64,000 bases of DNA, taken from NCBI GenBank assembly GCA_965219305.1, contig OZ244725.1, forward strand, positions 1,984,001-2,048,000, written 5' to 3'. Below are positions 54,850 through 63,530 of the stretch, piece after piece. Every line of letters begins with the position of its first letter. Within the stretch, counting starts at the first letter, position 1. The DNA comes from DATHTS01 sp965219305 (GTDB taxonomy: Bacteria; Acidobacteriota; Blastocatellia; Pyrinomonadales; Pyrinomonadaceae). The translations under genes and the position numbers were made by a program. The notes below the pieces were generated by a model. That model worked only from the letters and a program-made list of their open reading frames with translations. It had not been told where the DNA came from and made no database searches.

Positions 54850-55923
54850 TCACTTCGCCGCATTTGCTTCTTCCAAAAACGGGTAATCTATATAACCTTT
54901 TTCGCCGCCCTGATAAAAAGTTGATTCGTCCGGCTCATTTAATGCCGCGTCCAACTTGAAACGCTTCGGCAGATCGGGATTTGCGAGAAAAAGTTTCCCG
55001 TAAACAATCGCGTCCGCGCCTTTTTCTTCCAGTAATTTTTCGCCCGAATCTTTATCAAAACCGACTCCGGCAAAATAAATTCCTTCATAGATCGGACGCA
55101 AAACCGGATGCCAATTTTTGTTCTGATCGAACGTTCCGAGGTGCAGATAAGCCAAGTCGCGTTTGTTTAATCCTTTGACAACATAATCATAAAGTTCCGC
55201 CGCATCCGATTCGTGAATGTCGTTAAATTCTCCGCCCGGCGAAAGTCGTATTCCCGTTTTTTCGTTGCCGATTTCCGCGATCATCGCGTCCAAAACTTCA
55301 AACAAAAATCTTGCCCGATTTTCCACCGAACCGCCGTATTCATCATCGCGTTTGTTCGTGTTGTCCGACAAAAATTGCTGAACCAGATAACCGTTCGCCC
55401 CGTGCAGTTCAACGCCGTCAAATCCCGCATCAACTGCATTTTTCGCCGCATTTGCAAAATCTTTCACCGTTGATTTTATTTCTTCCGTCGTTATTTCACG
55501 CGGTTCGACAAAATCCTTCATTCCTTCCATCGTAAAATTTTGCCCGTTCGCTTTGACGGCTGACGGCGCGACCGGATTTTGATTGTCCGGCAGAAAATCC
55601 GGCAACGCGATTCGTCCAGTGTGAAAAATCTGCATAAAGATTTTTCCGCTTTTTTCGTGAACTGCATCAGCAATTTTGCGCCAGCTTTCGATCTGCTCTT
55701 CCGTATAAATTCCCGGCGTTTTTATATAACCTTTCGCCATCGCCGACACATTTACAGCTTCCGTAATTATCAATCCCGCCGACGCTCTCTGCGCGTAATA
55801 TTCGACCGCATAATCCGGCTGAACGCCGTCTTCATCCGCACGGCTGCGCGTCATCGGCGCGTAAACAATTCTGTTTTCCAACTCTAAATTTCCTATTTTT
55901 AACTTATCAAATAATTCGTTCAT
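54850..55923 (-). CDS. alkene reductase, Old Yellow Enzyme (NemA-like)
   Basis: 357 residues, FMN-dependent ene-reductase: APMTRSRADEDGVQPDYAV, IFHTGRIALPDFLP, H174 and N177 in VELHGANGYLVQQF, KRDDEYGGSVENRARF. It reduces activated C=C bonds and nitro groups using NADPH, fitting electrophile detoxification. Confidence 0.94.
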   Translation of the reverse strand: MNELFDKLKIGNLELENRIVYAPMTRSRADEDGVQPDYAVEYYAQRASAGLIITEAVNVSAMAKGYIKTPGIYTEEQIESWRKIADAVHEKSGKIFMQIFHTGRIALPDFLPDNQNPVAPSAVKANGQNFTMEGMKDFVEPREITTEEIKSTVKDFANAAKNAVDAGFDGVELHGANGYLVQQFLSDNTNKRDDEYGGSVENRARFLFEVLDAMIAEIGNEKTGIRLSPGGEFNDIHESDAAELYDYVVKGLNKRDLAYLHLGTFDQNKNWHPVLRPIYEGIYFAGVGFDKDSGEKLLEEKGADAIVYGKLFLANPDLPKRFKLDAALNEPDESTFYQGGEKGYIDYPFLEEANAAK

Positions 55924-55959
55924 AATTTTTCACTCTTGCCTTTTTCAAATTTCTTTCTC

Positions 55960-55995
55960 TTTTATTCGTATTTATTCGCGTTTATTCGCGCACAA
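55960..55995. repeat. lone arm of the palindromic repeat family
   Basis: A single arm (ttattcgcgtttattcgcgc) without a matching left arm, between the OYE gene and the next oxidoreductase gene. Confidence 0.55.
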
Positions 55996-56003
55996 AACAT
56001 CTT

Positions 56004-56639
56004 CTAATAACTCGAATACAAAACGCCATCAATTTCCTCAAATTTCAGATCGCGGTTGTAAATCGCCGAACCCGGAGCTTGCGTTTTGCCGCCGTCGCTC
56101 AAATTTCCTGTATCGTAAGCCGCAAAACCGATCTCTTCGATCAACGCCGCAACTTTTTTCTTCGCGTCTGCATCATCGCCGCAGAGAAAAATCACGCGCC
56201 GTTCGTCAATCGGCAAATCCTTGTTTCCCTGCGTTTTCAAATGTTCTGACCAAATCGTATTAAACGCTTTAACGACGATTGCGCCTTTTAAATGCTCGGC
56301 AAGCAGTTCGCTCGAAGTAATTTTATTTGCATCAATATCTCCAAATTCGCCGTCGCGGTCGGGATAATAATTATTGGAATCAATCACGATTTTCCCTTTA
56401 AAAGCATCTGCCGGAAGTTCTTTATATTTGCCGAACGGAATCGAAACAAAAACGATCTCGCCAAAATCCGCCGCTTCTTCAACCGTCACGGCTTTCGCAT
56501 TTCCGCCGATTTCCGCAACTTGTTCCGCCAAAGTCTCCGGTCCGCGCGAATTAGCAATCGCAATTTCGTGTCCCTTTTCCGCAAACAATTTCGCCGCATT
56601 GCCGCCGATATTTCCCGCTCCGATAATTCCTATTTTCAT
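56004..56639 (-). CDS. NADP oxidoreductase, F420-dependent-type fold
   Basis: 211 residues with an N-terminal Rossmann fold (GIIGAGNIGGNAAKLFAEKG) and NSRGPETLAEQVAEIGG. It resembles NADPH:F420 reductase-like proteins; use of F420 is not shown by sequence. The C-terminus ends FEEIDGVLYSSY. Confidence 0.85.
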   Translation of the reverse strand: MKIGIIGAGNIGGNAAKLFAEKGHEIAIANSRGPETLAEQVAEIGGNAKAVTVEEAADFGEIVFVSIPFGKYKELPADAFKGKIVIDSNNYYPDRDGEFGDIDANKITSSELLAEHLKGAIVVKAFNTIWSEHLKTQGNKDLPIDERRVIFLCGDDADAKKKVAALIEEIGFAAYDTGNLSDGGKTQAPGSAIYNRDLKFEEIDGVLYSSY

Positions 56640-56652
56640 AATTTTTTATTTT

Positions 56653-56841
56653 TAGCCACGAACAAACACGAAATGGACACGAACAAAAGAAATTTAGCCA
56701 CAGATGGACATAGATAAAAACCGGATAAAACCAAATTAGATTTATCTTCCTCATCTCCTAAAAATCTGTGTATATCTGTGTTCATCCGTGGTTAAATATT
56801 CTTCTCTTTTTTCGTGTTCTTTTCGTGTCTGTTCGTGGCTA
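56653..56841. repeat. nested palindromic repeat (CACGAAC outside, CAGAT inside)
   Basis: Outer arms tagccacgaacaaacacga and its complement at 56807-56841; inside them a second palindrome (tagccacagatggacatag, complement at 56763-56794). The right outer arm provides the TAG stop of the SDR gene at 56839-56841. Confidence 0.85.
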
Positions 56842-57624
56842 ATCTCCTAATTTTTCACCCAAAACAACCTTTCGCATCTTCCGCAATTGATGCAGCCAAC
56901 GGTCGTAATTCTCAGCTTTGTTGACAATATATTCACCGACTTCAACGTGCGGCAGAATCAAGAATTTTTCTTCATCCAGAGTTCTCACAACCGTCTCCGC
57001 ACATTCTTCAACCGTGATCGAATCGGGAATCAAAAACGAATTGTTTCCATACTTAGCATCTTCGATCAAACGCGTCCGAACGCCTTGCGGACACAGACAC
57101 GAAACGTAAATTTTGTCGCCGAATTCAATCGCAAAACTCTCCGCCATCGCCACCGCCGCGTGTTTCGTCACCGAATACGGAGCCGACAAAGGATGCGTTA
57201 AAAGTCCCGCCGCCGAAGCCGTAATCATAAATCCGCCGCCGCCGTTTTCGATCATCTGCGGAAAAATCGCCCGCGCCAGATAAACGTGCGACAAAACATT
57301 GACTTTGTAAACCAAATCCCAAATCTTGTCCGAAACTTCCAGCGACCCTTCCGCACCGCCGATGCCCGCATTCGACGCGACAAAATCAATCCGCCCGCAT
57401 TCGTCTAAAATTCCTTTGACGACCGTTTTACAATTTTCTTCGTCCGCGACGTTTAATTTAACTGCTTTCCCATTCACCGATTCCGCAACTTTTTCCGCAT
57501 TTTCAAATTCCAGATCGGCAACAAAAATCTTCGCCGCGCCTTCCGCGTGAAACCGCTCGCACAAAGCCTTCCCAATCCCGTTCGCACTACCCGTGACGAG
57601 AATTATTTTGTCTTTTAGATTCAT
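56839..57624 (-). CDS. SDR-family oxidoreductase
   Basis: 261 residues from the ATG at 57622-57624; a longer frame begins inside a repeat. Motifs: VTGSANGIGKALCERF, SNAGIGGAEGSL, ITASAAGLL, YSVTKHAAVAMAES. Its stop TAG is the first three bases of the repeat arm TAGCCACGAAC. Substrate unknown. Confidence 0.9.
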   Translation of the reverse strand: MNLKDKIILVTGSANGIGKALCERFHAEGAAKIFVADLEFENAEKVAESVNGKAVKLNVADEENCKTVVKGILDECGRIDFVASNAGIGGAEGSLEVSDKIWDLVYKVNVLSHVYLARAIFPQMIENGGGGFMITASAAGLLTHPLSAPYSVTKHAAVAMAESFAIEFGDKIYVSCLCPQGVRTRLIEDAKYGNNSFLIPDSITVEECAETVVRTLDEEKFLILPHVEVGEYIVNKAENYDRWLHQLRKMRKVVLGEKLGD

Positions 57625-57632
57625 AATTTTTT

Positions 57633-57826
57633 GCCACGAACAAACACGAAATTTCACGAAACAGAAAAATTAGCCACAGATTCACTCAGATGAACACGAA
57701 TGAAAACCGGATGTAATTATTTCAAAAATCTGTCCCTTATCTTTCTTAATCTGTGTCTATCTGTGTAAATCTGTGGCTAAACTTCTTCGTTCTTTTCCGT
57801 GTATTTTTTGTGTTCGTTCGTGGCTA
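57633..57826. repeat. nested palindromic repeat (CACGAAC outside, CAGAT inside)
   Basis: Outer arms start gccacgaacaaacacgaaat and end ttcgttcgtggcta; inner arms tagccacagattcactcag and aatctgtggcta. The end supplies the stop codon of the quinone oxidoreductase gene. Confidence 0.85.
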
Positions 57827-58783
57827 ATTTCCCACCGTCAACACGACTTTGCCCGTCGTTTTTCTGCCTTCAATAGCTTCGTGCGCTTCTTTCACATTTT
57901 CTAAAGGAAACTCCGTCACTTGAATTTTCAAACGTCCCGCGCCTAAATGTTCGAGTAATTCTTTCGTAAATTTGATACGATTTTCGACCGATTCGTTCAT
58001 TAGCCAATAACCGCGAATCGTGTGATTTTTGTGCATCAAACTCAAGACCGAAACTTTGAAATCTTCACCCGAAGCCGAGCCGTAAACCCACATCGTGCCG
58101 TGTTTTGCCAGCACTTTCAGATTTTTCGCCACGATGTCGCCGCCGACCATTTCGATCAGCCAGTCAACGCCTTTGCCGTCGGTCGCTTTTAATACTTCGT
58201 CCGTCCAATCGTCTTCCGAATAATTGATCGCAAAATCCGCGCCGAGATCGGCGACCATCTGCAATTTCGCCTCGCTCGAAGCCGTGCCGATGACCTTCAA
58301 ACCTTTCTGTTTCGCAAGTTGCACGAGCAAAGTCCCGACGCCGCCCGCCGCTGCGTGAATCAAAATCGTTTGCCCTGATTTCGTCTGGTTCAAAAGCCCG
58401 AGCGCGGTCAAGCCTTGCACAAGCAGCGCATTTGATTCGCCAAAACCGAGTTCGTCGGGAATCGGCATCGTCAGCGCGGCTTTCGCCGTCGCGTATTCGG
58501 CATAACCGCCGCTCGAAGTCGTCGCCAAAACGCGCTGTCCGACTTTCAAATTCGAGACATTTTCGCCCAAAATTTCAATCGTCCCCGCCGCTTCATAACC
58601 GAGCGTCAGCGGCAATTCCGGCTGCGTCAAATAATTGCCCTCACGCATCATCGTGTCGGCATAATTAATTCCCGCCGCCGCGACTTTGATCAAAACCTCG
58701 TCCGCCTTCGGAGCCGGTTTTTCGATTTCCTCAAGCGACAATTTATCCGTTCCGCCAAGTTCATTTAATCTGATTGCTTTCAT
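57824..58783 (-). CDS. quinone oxidoreductase / zinc-type alcohol dehydrogenase-like
   Basis: 319 residues, MDR superfamily without structural zinc Cys cluster: GYEAAGTIEILGENVSNLKV, GQRVLATTSSGGYAEYATAK, nucleotide-binding HAAAGGVGTLLVQLAKQKG, DLGADFAINYSEDDW. NADPH:quinone reductase-type reduction of quinones or enones. The stop TAG is part of the flanking palindrome. Confidence 0.92.
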   Translation of the reverse strand: MKAIRLNELGGTDKLSLEEIEKPAPKADEVLIKVAAAGINYADTMMREGNYLTQPELPLTLGYEAAGTIEILGENVSNLKVGQRVLATTSSGGYAEYATAKAALTMPIPDELGFGESNALLVQGLTALGLLNQTKSGQTILIHAAAGGVGTLLVQLAKQKGLKVIGTASSEAKLQMVADLGADFAINYSEDDWTDEVLKATDGKGVDWLIEMVGGDIVAKNLKVLAKHGTMWVYGSASGEDFKVSVLSLMHKNHTIRGYWLMNESVENRIKFTKELLEHLGAGRLKIQVTEFPLENVKEAHEAIEGRKTTGKVVLTVGN

Positions 58784-58864
58784 AATTTTTTAGTTTTTAC
58801 CAAAGATTTCTCGCAGTTAGATACAGATATTTTCTGCTCTGCTAATTTTCTCTTATTTCAATTG

Positions 58865-59492
58865 CCACTAGCTTCAGCTAGTGGACAAATTTAATGAATT
58901 CTCGCGGCTATAGCCGAACTTCCGAAAAAAAAATTCCTTATCGCTTTAGCCTAATTTTCTTTGTCTTTAAATTTTTCAAATCCCGCGCGTTCCAAAAATT
59001 CTTCAAACTCATCATCGAAACTTTTCGTTTTATGATGTTCTTCCTGATTGGCAATATATTTTCTGGCATTTTCCAGCATTGATTCACAAACACCAACTGC
59101 AAAATATTCTTCTTGCCAGCCGAATTTAGTTTTGCACAAATTGTTTTTGTTACTCCAAAATGACGATTCGCCTTTGATTAACTGCATAATTTTCTCCAAA
59201 GTCTGATCTGTTCCCAAAGAAATCAGACAATGGACGTGATCGGTATAACCGTTTATAAAATCAATATGAATGCCTTTTTCACGCGCATTTTCCCGAATAT
59301 GTTTGAAAACTTTTTGTCTGATGTCCTCTGTCAAAAAAGGAACGCGGTTCTTGGTTGACCAAACAAAATGTATCCAAACTTTGACGAATGACATAAGTTT
59401 TATAAAGGCTTAAGCCAAAAGGAAATTATTTTTCTGAAATTCGGCTAAAGCCTTTTTTTTTATTCACAATTACCACTAGCTGAAGCTAGTGG
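58865..59492. mobile_element. IS200/IS605-like element with palindromic ends
   Basis: A tyrosine (HUH) transposase gene is bounded by two short palindromes, ccactagcttcagctagtgg at 58865-58884 and ccactagctgaagctagtgg at 59473-59492, each flanked by related caattgcc/ggcaattt-type sequence in inverted orientation. A second hairpin (aaaggcttaagcc with ggctaaagcctttt) lies at about 59405-59457. Terminal hairpins are the recognition sites of this family. Boundaries are approximate. Confidence 0.8.
58951..59394 (-). CDS. IS200/IS605-family (REP-associated-type) tyrosine transposase
   Basis: 147 residues: WIHFVWSTKNRVPFL, HUH motif in YTDHVHCLISLGTDQTL, catalytic Tyr in ENARKYIANQEEHHKTKSF. Single-strand Y1 transposase. 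Full length, so it may be active. It interrupts the oxidoreductase array between the quinone reductase and DsbA genes. Confidence 0.9.
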   Translation of the reverse strand: MSFVKVWIHFVWSTKNRVPFLTEDIRQKVFKHIRENAREKGIHIDFINGYTDHVHCLISLGTDQTLEKIMQLIKGESSFWSNKNNLCKTKFGWQEEYFAVGVCESMLENARKYIANQEEHHKTKSFDDEFEEFLERAGFEKFKDKEN

Positions 59493-59522
59493 CAATTTAA
59501 AGATCTTTTTGTCCATTTAAAA

Positions 59523-60056
59523 TTAAGCATTTTCCAACGCTTCGAGCAAATTTTCGTAATCGAACGAACCGTTAAAACGAACGCCGTTGATGAAAAAACT
59601 CGGCGTTCCGTTCACGCCGCTTTCGACTCCGCTCATAAAATCCGCTTGAACTTTTTCCTCGAATTTGCCGCTTTCTAAATCTTCGGCGAATTTGTCCGCG
59701 TCAAGCCCGATTTTTTCCGCGTAAGATTTCAAACTTTCGTCGTCGAGCGCGTTTTGATTTTCAAAAAGCGCGTCGTGCATTTCCCAAAACTTTCCGTCCT
59801 GCGCGGCAATTTCCGACGCTTCCGCCGCGTGTTCGGCGTGCGGATGCGATTGCTGTAACGGAAATTTGCGAAACACGAAACGCAAATCATTGCCCATTTC
59901 CTTTTGAATTTTCTTGACGATTTCATACGCTCTGCCGCAATGCGGACATTCGTAGTCGCCGTATTCGACGAGCGTAACTCGTGCGTTTTCAGAACCTTCC
60001 GCGTGATCGTCCGTGCCGACGGGAACTGTTAATTCAGGATTTTCATTATTTGCCAT
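59523..60056 (-). CDS. DsbA-family thioredoxin-fold protein
   Basis: 177 residues with the CPHC active site (C37, C40 in YGDYECPHCGRAY) and the cis-Pro region in VNGTPSFFING. No signal peptide is visible, so it probably acts in the cytosol, like FrnE/DsbA-like oxidoreductases. Overlaps the peroxiredoxin gene by 11 bp. Confidence 0.9.
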   Translation of the reverse strand: MANNENPELTVPVGTDDHAEGSENARVTLVEYGDYECPHCGRAYEIVKKIQKEMGNDLRFVFRKFPLQQSHPHAEHAAEASEIAAQDGKFWEMHDALFENQNALDDESLKSYAEKIGLDADKFAEDLESGKFEEKVQADFMSGVESGVNGTPSFFINGVRFNGSFDYENLLEALENA

Positions 60057-60564
60057 TTTCGTTTTCTCCGTTTTCTTCGCTCTCGATTTCCTTGAGCGTT
60101 TTCAAAATCTGATCCGCGCCCGGATTTACCCCAATCGGCGAAACGTAGCTGTAACGAATCACGCCGTCTTTATCAATGACAAACAGCGCGCGTTCGCTAA
60201 ATCCGTCTTCGTCGCGGTAAACGCCGTATTTTTTCGCCACTTCGCCTTTCGGCTCGAAATCCGAAAGCAGCATCATTTTGTAGCCGCGATCTTTGCGAAA
60301 CGCCTCGTGCGAAAATTCGCTGTCAACCGAAACACCGAAAAGCTCCGCATTTTGCTTTTCAAACACCGGCAAAAGCTCGTTGTAAAGCGCAAGCTGATCG
60401 CCGCAAACCGCGCTCCAATCCGCCGGATAAAACGCCAAAACGACATTTTTCCCGCGCATATTTTCCAAAGTAAACGTCGGCTCTTCATCGCCCGCCGCTT
60501 CAACCGCGCGACACGGCAAAGTAAAATTCGGTGCTTTCTCGCCCGCTTTTAATAATTCACTCAT
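60046..60564 (-). CDS. peroxiredoxin (AhpE/BCP-like)
   Basis: 172 residues. Peroxidatic C54 lies in FYPADWSAVCGDQ, with GVSVDSEFSHEAFRK and YGVYRDEDGFSERALFVID. It reduces H2O2 or organic peroxides; DsbA, co-translated downstream, could be a reductase partner. Confidence 0.92.
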   Translation of the reverse strand: MSELLKAGEKAPNFTLPCRAVEAAGDEEPTFTLENMRGKNVVLAFYPADWSAVCGDQLALYNELLPVFEKQNAELFGVSVDSEFSHEAFRKDRGYKMMLLSDFEPKGEVAKKYGVYRDEDGFSERALFVIDKDGVIRYSYVSPIGVNPGADQILKTLKEIESEENGENENGK

Positions 60565-60596
60565 AATTTAATTTCCCCTTGTTAATTGTAATTTTT

Positions 60597-60794
60597 TGCC
60601 ACGAATAAACACGAAAAATTTTAAGAAGTTTTAGCCACAGATTTTCACAGATTCATACGGATAAAATACAGATAAATTCAAATAAATAACTTTAAAATCT
60701 GTCTTATCCTGCTTCAAAAATCTGTGTTTATCTGTGTTCATCTGTGGCTAATTTTTCTTTTTTTTTCGTGCTTTTTCGTGTCTGTTCGTGGCTA
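60597..60794. repeat. nested palindromic repeat (CACGAAT outside, CAGAT inside)
   Basis: Outer arms gccacgaataaacacgaaaa and cgtgtctgttcgtggcta, inner arms tagccacagattttcacag and tctgtggcta. The TAG stop of the LLM oxidoreductase gene (60792-60794) is the right outer arm's end. Confidence 0.85.
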
Positions 60795-61817
60795 ACTTCC
60801 TTTCGCTGTCGCAACATTTTCGTTAAAAAGTTCTGCGACGATTTCATAAGAACGCAGACGTTTTTCCTGATCGAAAACCATCGCGTTAACCATAATTTCG
60901 TCCGCTTTTGATTCTTCCAGAAACGCTTCCAATTTCCGTTTGACCGTTTCCTTGCTTCCGATGATCGAACCGCCCGTGCGCGAATTTACCAGAGTTTTTT
61001 CCTGCGCGTTCCAGATCGTGTTCATATCTTCGACCGGCGGCGGGATTTTGCCCGGTCTGCCGCGCACCAGATTTAGAAAAGACTGATACTGCGAAGTCGC
61101 TAAAAATTCGGCTTCTTCGTCGGTTTCCGCCGCGATCACATTCAAACAAACCATCGCGTGCGGCTTTTGCAAATCGTCCGAAGGCTGAAAAGTTTTCCGG
61201 TAAAGTTCCAGAGACGGCAAAGTATGTTCGGGTGAAAAATGCGCCGCGAATGCGAACGGCAAACCCAAAACTCCGGCAAGATGCGCCGAAAAACCGCTCG
61301 AACTCAAAAGCCAGATCGGAACATTCAAACCCGCGCCCGGAACCGCCTGAACCTTTTGATTTGCCACCGTTTCGCGGAAAAAGAATCGCAATTCTTCAAG
61401 CTGTTCGGGAAATTCTTCGCCGTCATTGTTCAAACTCCGACGCAACGCCAATGTCGCCGGACGATCAGTTCCGGGAGCGCGTCCCAAACCGAGATCAATT
61501 CGATTCGGATAAAGCGATTCGAGCGTCCCGAACTGCTCGGCGATCACAATCGGCGCGTGATTCGACAACATAATTCCGCCCGAACCGACGCGGATCGTCG
61601 AAGTATTTCCCGCGACAAACCCGATCACCACCGAAGTCGCCGCGCTCGCAATGCCGACCATATTGTGATGCTCGGCAAGCCAAAATCTCTGATAACCCAA
61701 ACTTTCAGCCCGCTGCGCCAAACTCAAAGTCCGCTTAAACGCATCGCTCACATTTTCGCCTTCAAAAACGGGCGATAAATCTAAAACTGAAAATGGAATT
61801 TTTGTAATATTGCTCAT
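60792..61817 (-). CDS. LLM-class flavin-dependent oxidoreductase
   Basis: 341 residues from the ATG at 61815-61817, chosen for AGGGG 6 bases upstream. Luciferase-like monooxygenase fold: SVLDLSPVFEGENVSDAF, RFWLAEHHNMVGIAS, GSGGIMLSNHAPIVIAEQF, NRIDLGLGRAPGTDRP. FMN- or F420-dependent; substrate unknown. The stop lies inside the adjoining repeat. Confidence 0.92.
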   Translation of the reverse strand: MSNITKIPFSVLDLSPVFEGENVSDAFKRTLSLAQRAESLGYQRFWLAEHHNMVGIASAATSVVIGFVAGNTSTIRVGSGGIMLSNHAPIVIAEQFGTLESLYPNRIDLGLGRAPGTDRPATLALRRSLNNDGEEFPEQLEELRFFFRETVANQKVQAVPGAGLNVPIWLLSSSGFSAHLAGVLGLPFAFAAHFSPEHTLPSLELYRKTFQPSDDLQKPHAMVCLNVIAAETDEEAEFLATSQYQSFLNLVRGRPGKIPPPVEDMNTIWNAQEKTLVNSRTGGSIIGSKETVKRKLEAFLEESKADEIMVNAMVFDQEKRLRSYEIVAELFNENVATAKGS

Positions 61818-61835
61818 AATTTCCCCTTGTTTTTT

Positions 61836-62179
61836 GCCACGAACAAACACGAAAGTTCACGAAAGTACAAGAAAGACTTTAAATAAAAAAGTTTTTATTC
61901 TGTTGCTTCAATTTCTGTTTCAAGAACATAAATATCGCCACCTTTATCTGAATCCAATTCAGCCAAATAAGTTATTGGTTCAAGTGAAATCAATGAAATT
62001 ATACTTGCTTGATTTCCTGAGTAATCACCTTTAACAATTTGAATGCAATCGTTGTATCCGAATTTTACACCCTCGAGTTGCTCAAGTTCATACCAAAGTT
62101 TATTTGCTTCATCTAAATCCATAAATAGTAAAAAATTTCCTTATTCTTTTTGTGTCCTTTTCGTGTCTGTTCGTGGCTA
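61836..62179. repeat. palindromic repeat arms enclosing a small gene
   Basis: Left arm gccacgaacaaacacgaaag at 61836-61880 and right arm ending cgtgtctgttcgtggcta at about 62145-62179 enclose gene 61895-62122 in place of the inner palindrome found at the other copies. Confidence 0.75.
61895..62122 (-). CDS. small unknown protein between repeat arms
   Basis: 75 residues: N-terminal helix (DEANKLWYELEQLEGV) then a beta-rich domain (GYNDCIQIVKGDYSGNQASI, ISLEPITYLAELDSDKGGDI). It recalls small SH3-like immunity or DUF4926-type proteins, but I do not recognise it. It is A/T-rich and occupies the loop of a palindromic repeat. Confidence 0.6.
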   Translation of the reverse strand: MDLDEANKLWYELEQLEGVKFGYNDCIQIVKGDYSGNQASIISLISLEPITYLAELDSDKGGDIYVLETEIEATE

Positions 62180-62185
62180 AATTCC

Positions 62186-63274
62186 TTACGCCGATTTTGC
62201 CTTTCGCAGATCAATTGCGCGCCCGTATTGTTTCGGCACATATCCCAAATCTTTACCCAATTCCTTCGCCGCCGTGAACGGAAAATACGGTTCGCGCAAA
62301 AATTCCCGCGCCATCAAAATCGCGTCGGCTTCGCCGTTTTGCAAAATTTCTTCGGCTTGTTTTGCGTCCGTAATCATTCCGACCGCGCCCGTCGGAATTT
62401 CAGCTTGTTTGCGAATTTCCGCCGCGAAAGAAACCTGATAATTCGGTGCGACGGGAATCTTCACGTCCGGCACATTTCCGCCCGTCGAAACGTCAATCAG
62501 GTCAATTCCGATCTTTTTGAGTTCCTTGCAAAACTCGATTGACTGCGCTAAATCCCAACCCTTTTCTGTCCAATCGGTCGCCGAAATGCGAACGAAAACC
62601 GGAAGATTTTCCGGCACGGTTTCGCGCACTTTTTTTGCAACTTCCAAAGGAAAACGCATCCGATTTTCCAGACTTCCGCCGTATTCGTCGTCGCGTTTGT
62701 TGGAAAGCGGCGATAAAAATTCGTGAAATAAATAACCGTGCGCGGCGTGAATTTCAATCACTTCAAAACCTGCATTTAACGCAAATTTCGTCGCCGCGAC
62801 AAAATCGTTTGTCGATTTTTCAATGTCGTCTTTCGACATTTCGCGCGGCAACGGATAATCGTCCGCAAACTTTTCCGCCGTCGGCGCGACCGTTTCCCAA
62901 CCGCCGTTTTCGATCTCGACTTCTTTCCCACCGTTCCAAGGTTCTGCTGTTGAAGCTTTTCGTCCGGCGTGCGCGAGCTGAATTCCCGCAATTGCGCCGT
63001 ATTCCTTGATAAATTTCGTGATTCTCTTATAACTTTCGGCGTGCGCGTCCGACCAAATTCCAGCGTCTGACGGAGAAATTCTGCCTTTGGGCGAAACGGC
63101 GGTCGCTTCCTGAATAATCAAACCCGCGCCGCCGACCGCGCGGCTTCCAAGATGAACGAGATGCCAATCCGTCGGCATTCCTTCCTCGCTCGAATATTGA
63201 CACATCGGCGAAACCCAAATTCGGTTGCGAAAATCGATTTCTCTTAATTTATAACTTTCAAATAATTTGCTCAT
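62186..63274 (-). CDS. NADH:flavin oxidoreductase, thermophilic-like OYE (YqjM type)
   Basis: 362 residues. C25 in VSPMCQYSSE tunes the FMN, and the catalytic pair lies in EIHAAHGYLFHEFLSPLSNK; GAVGMITDAKQAEEILQNGE near the end. A second ene-reductase in this cluster, of the YqjM subclass rather than NemA. Confidence 0.94.
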   Translation of the reverse strand: MSKLFESYKLREIDFRNRIWVSPMCQYSSEEGMPTDWHLVHLGSRAVGGAGLIIQEATAVSPKGRISPSDAGIWSDAHAESYKRITKFIKEYGAIAGIQLAHAGRKASTAEPWNGGKEVEIENGGWETVAPTAEKFADDYPLPREMSKDDIEKSTNDFVAATKFALNAGFEVIEIHAAHGYLFHEFLSPLSNKRDDEYGGSLENRMRFPLEVAKKVRETVPENLPVFVRISATDWTEKGWDLAQSIEFCKELKKIGIDLIDVSTGGNVPDVKIPVAPNYQVSFAAEIRKQAEIPTGAVGMITDAKQAEEILQNGEADAILMAREFLREPYFPFTAAKELGKDLGYVPKQYGRAIDLRKAKSA

Positions 63275-63291
63275 AAATTTCCCTTGATCTT

Positions 63292-63528
63292 CTACTGATT
63301 TTTTATTTCGCCATCATCCAAAATGGCTTCGACCGGACAACACATCATTGCTTCTCTGCACTTTTTTTCTTCTTCTGGTGTTTCAGGTTGCTTCGCAAAA
63401 TATACGCCAAAATCTTCCGTGTCAGGTTTTATATTGTCAGGCGCGTAATATATACAAGCCTCACTGCAAGTGCAGACATCATAATCAATGTAGTATTTGC
63501 CTTTTACATTCAAAGGATGAATTTTCAT
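63292..63528 (-). CDS. single-cluster ferredoxin
   Basis: 78 residues with the Cys pattern DVCTCSEACIYYAPDN and ...CREAMMCCPVEAIL, typical of one-[4Fe-4S] (or [3Fe-4S]) ferredoxins. It could donate electrons to neighbouring flavin enzymes. It lies 17 bp before the OYE gene start on the same strand. Confidence 0.88.
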   Translation of the reverse strand: MKIHPLNVKGKYYIDYDVCTCSEACIYYAPDNIKPDTEDFGVYFAKQPETPEEEKKCREAMMCCPVEAILDDGEIKNQ

Positions 63529-63530
63529 TT

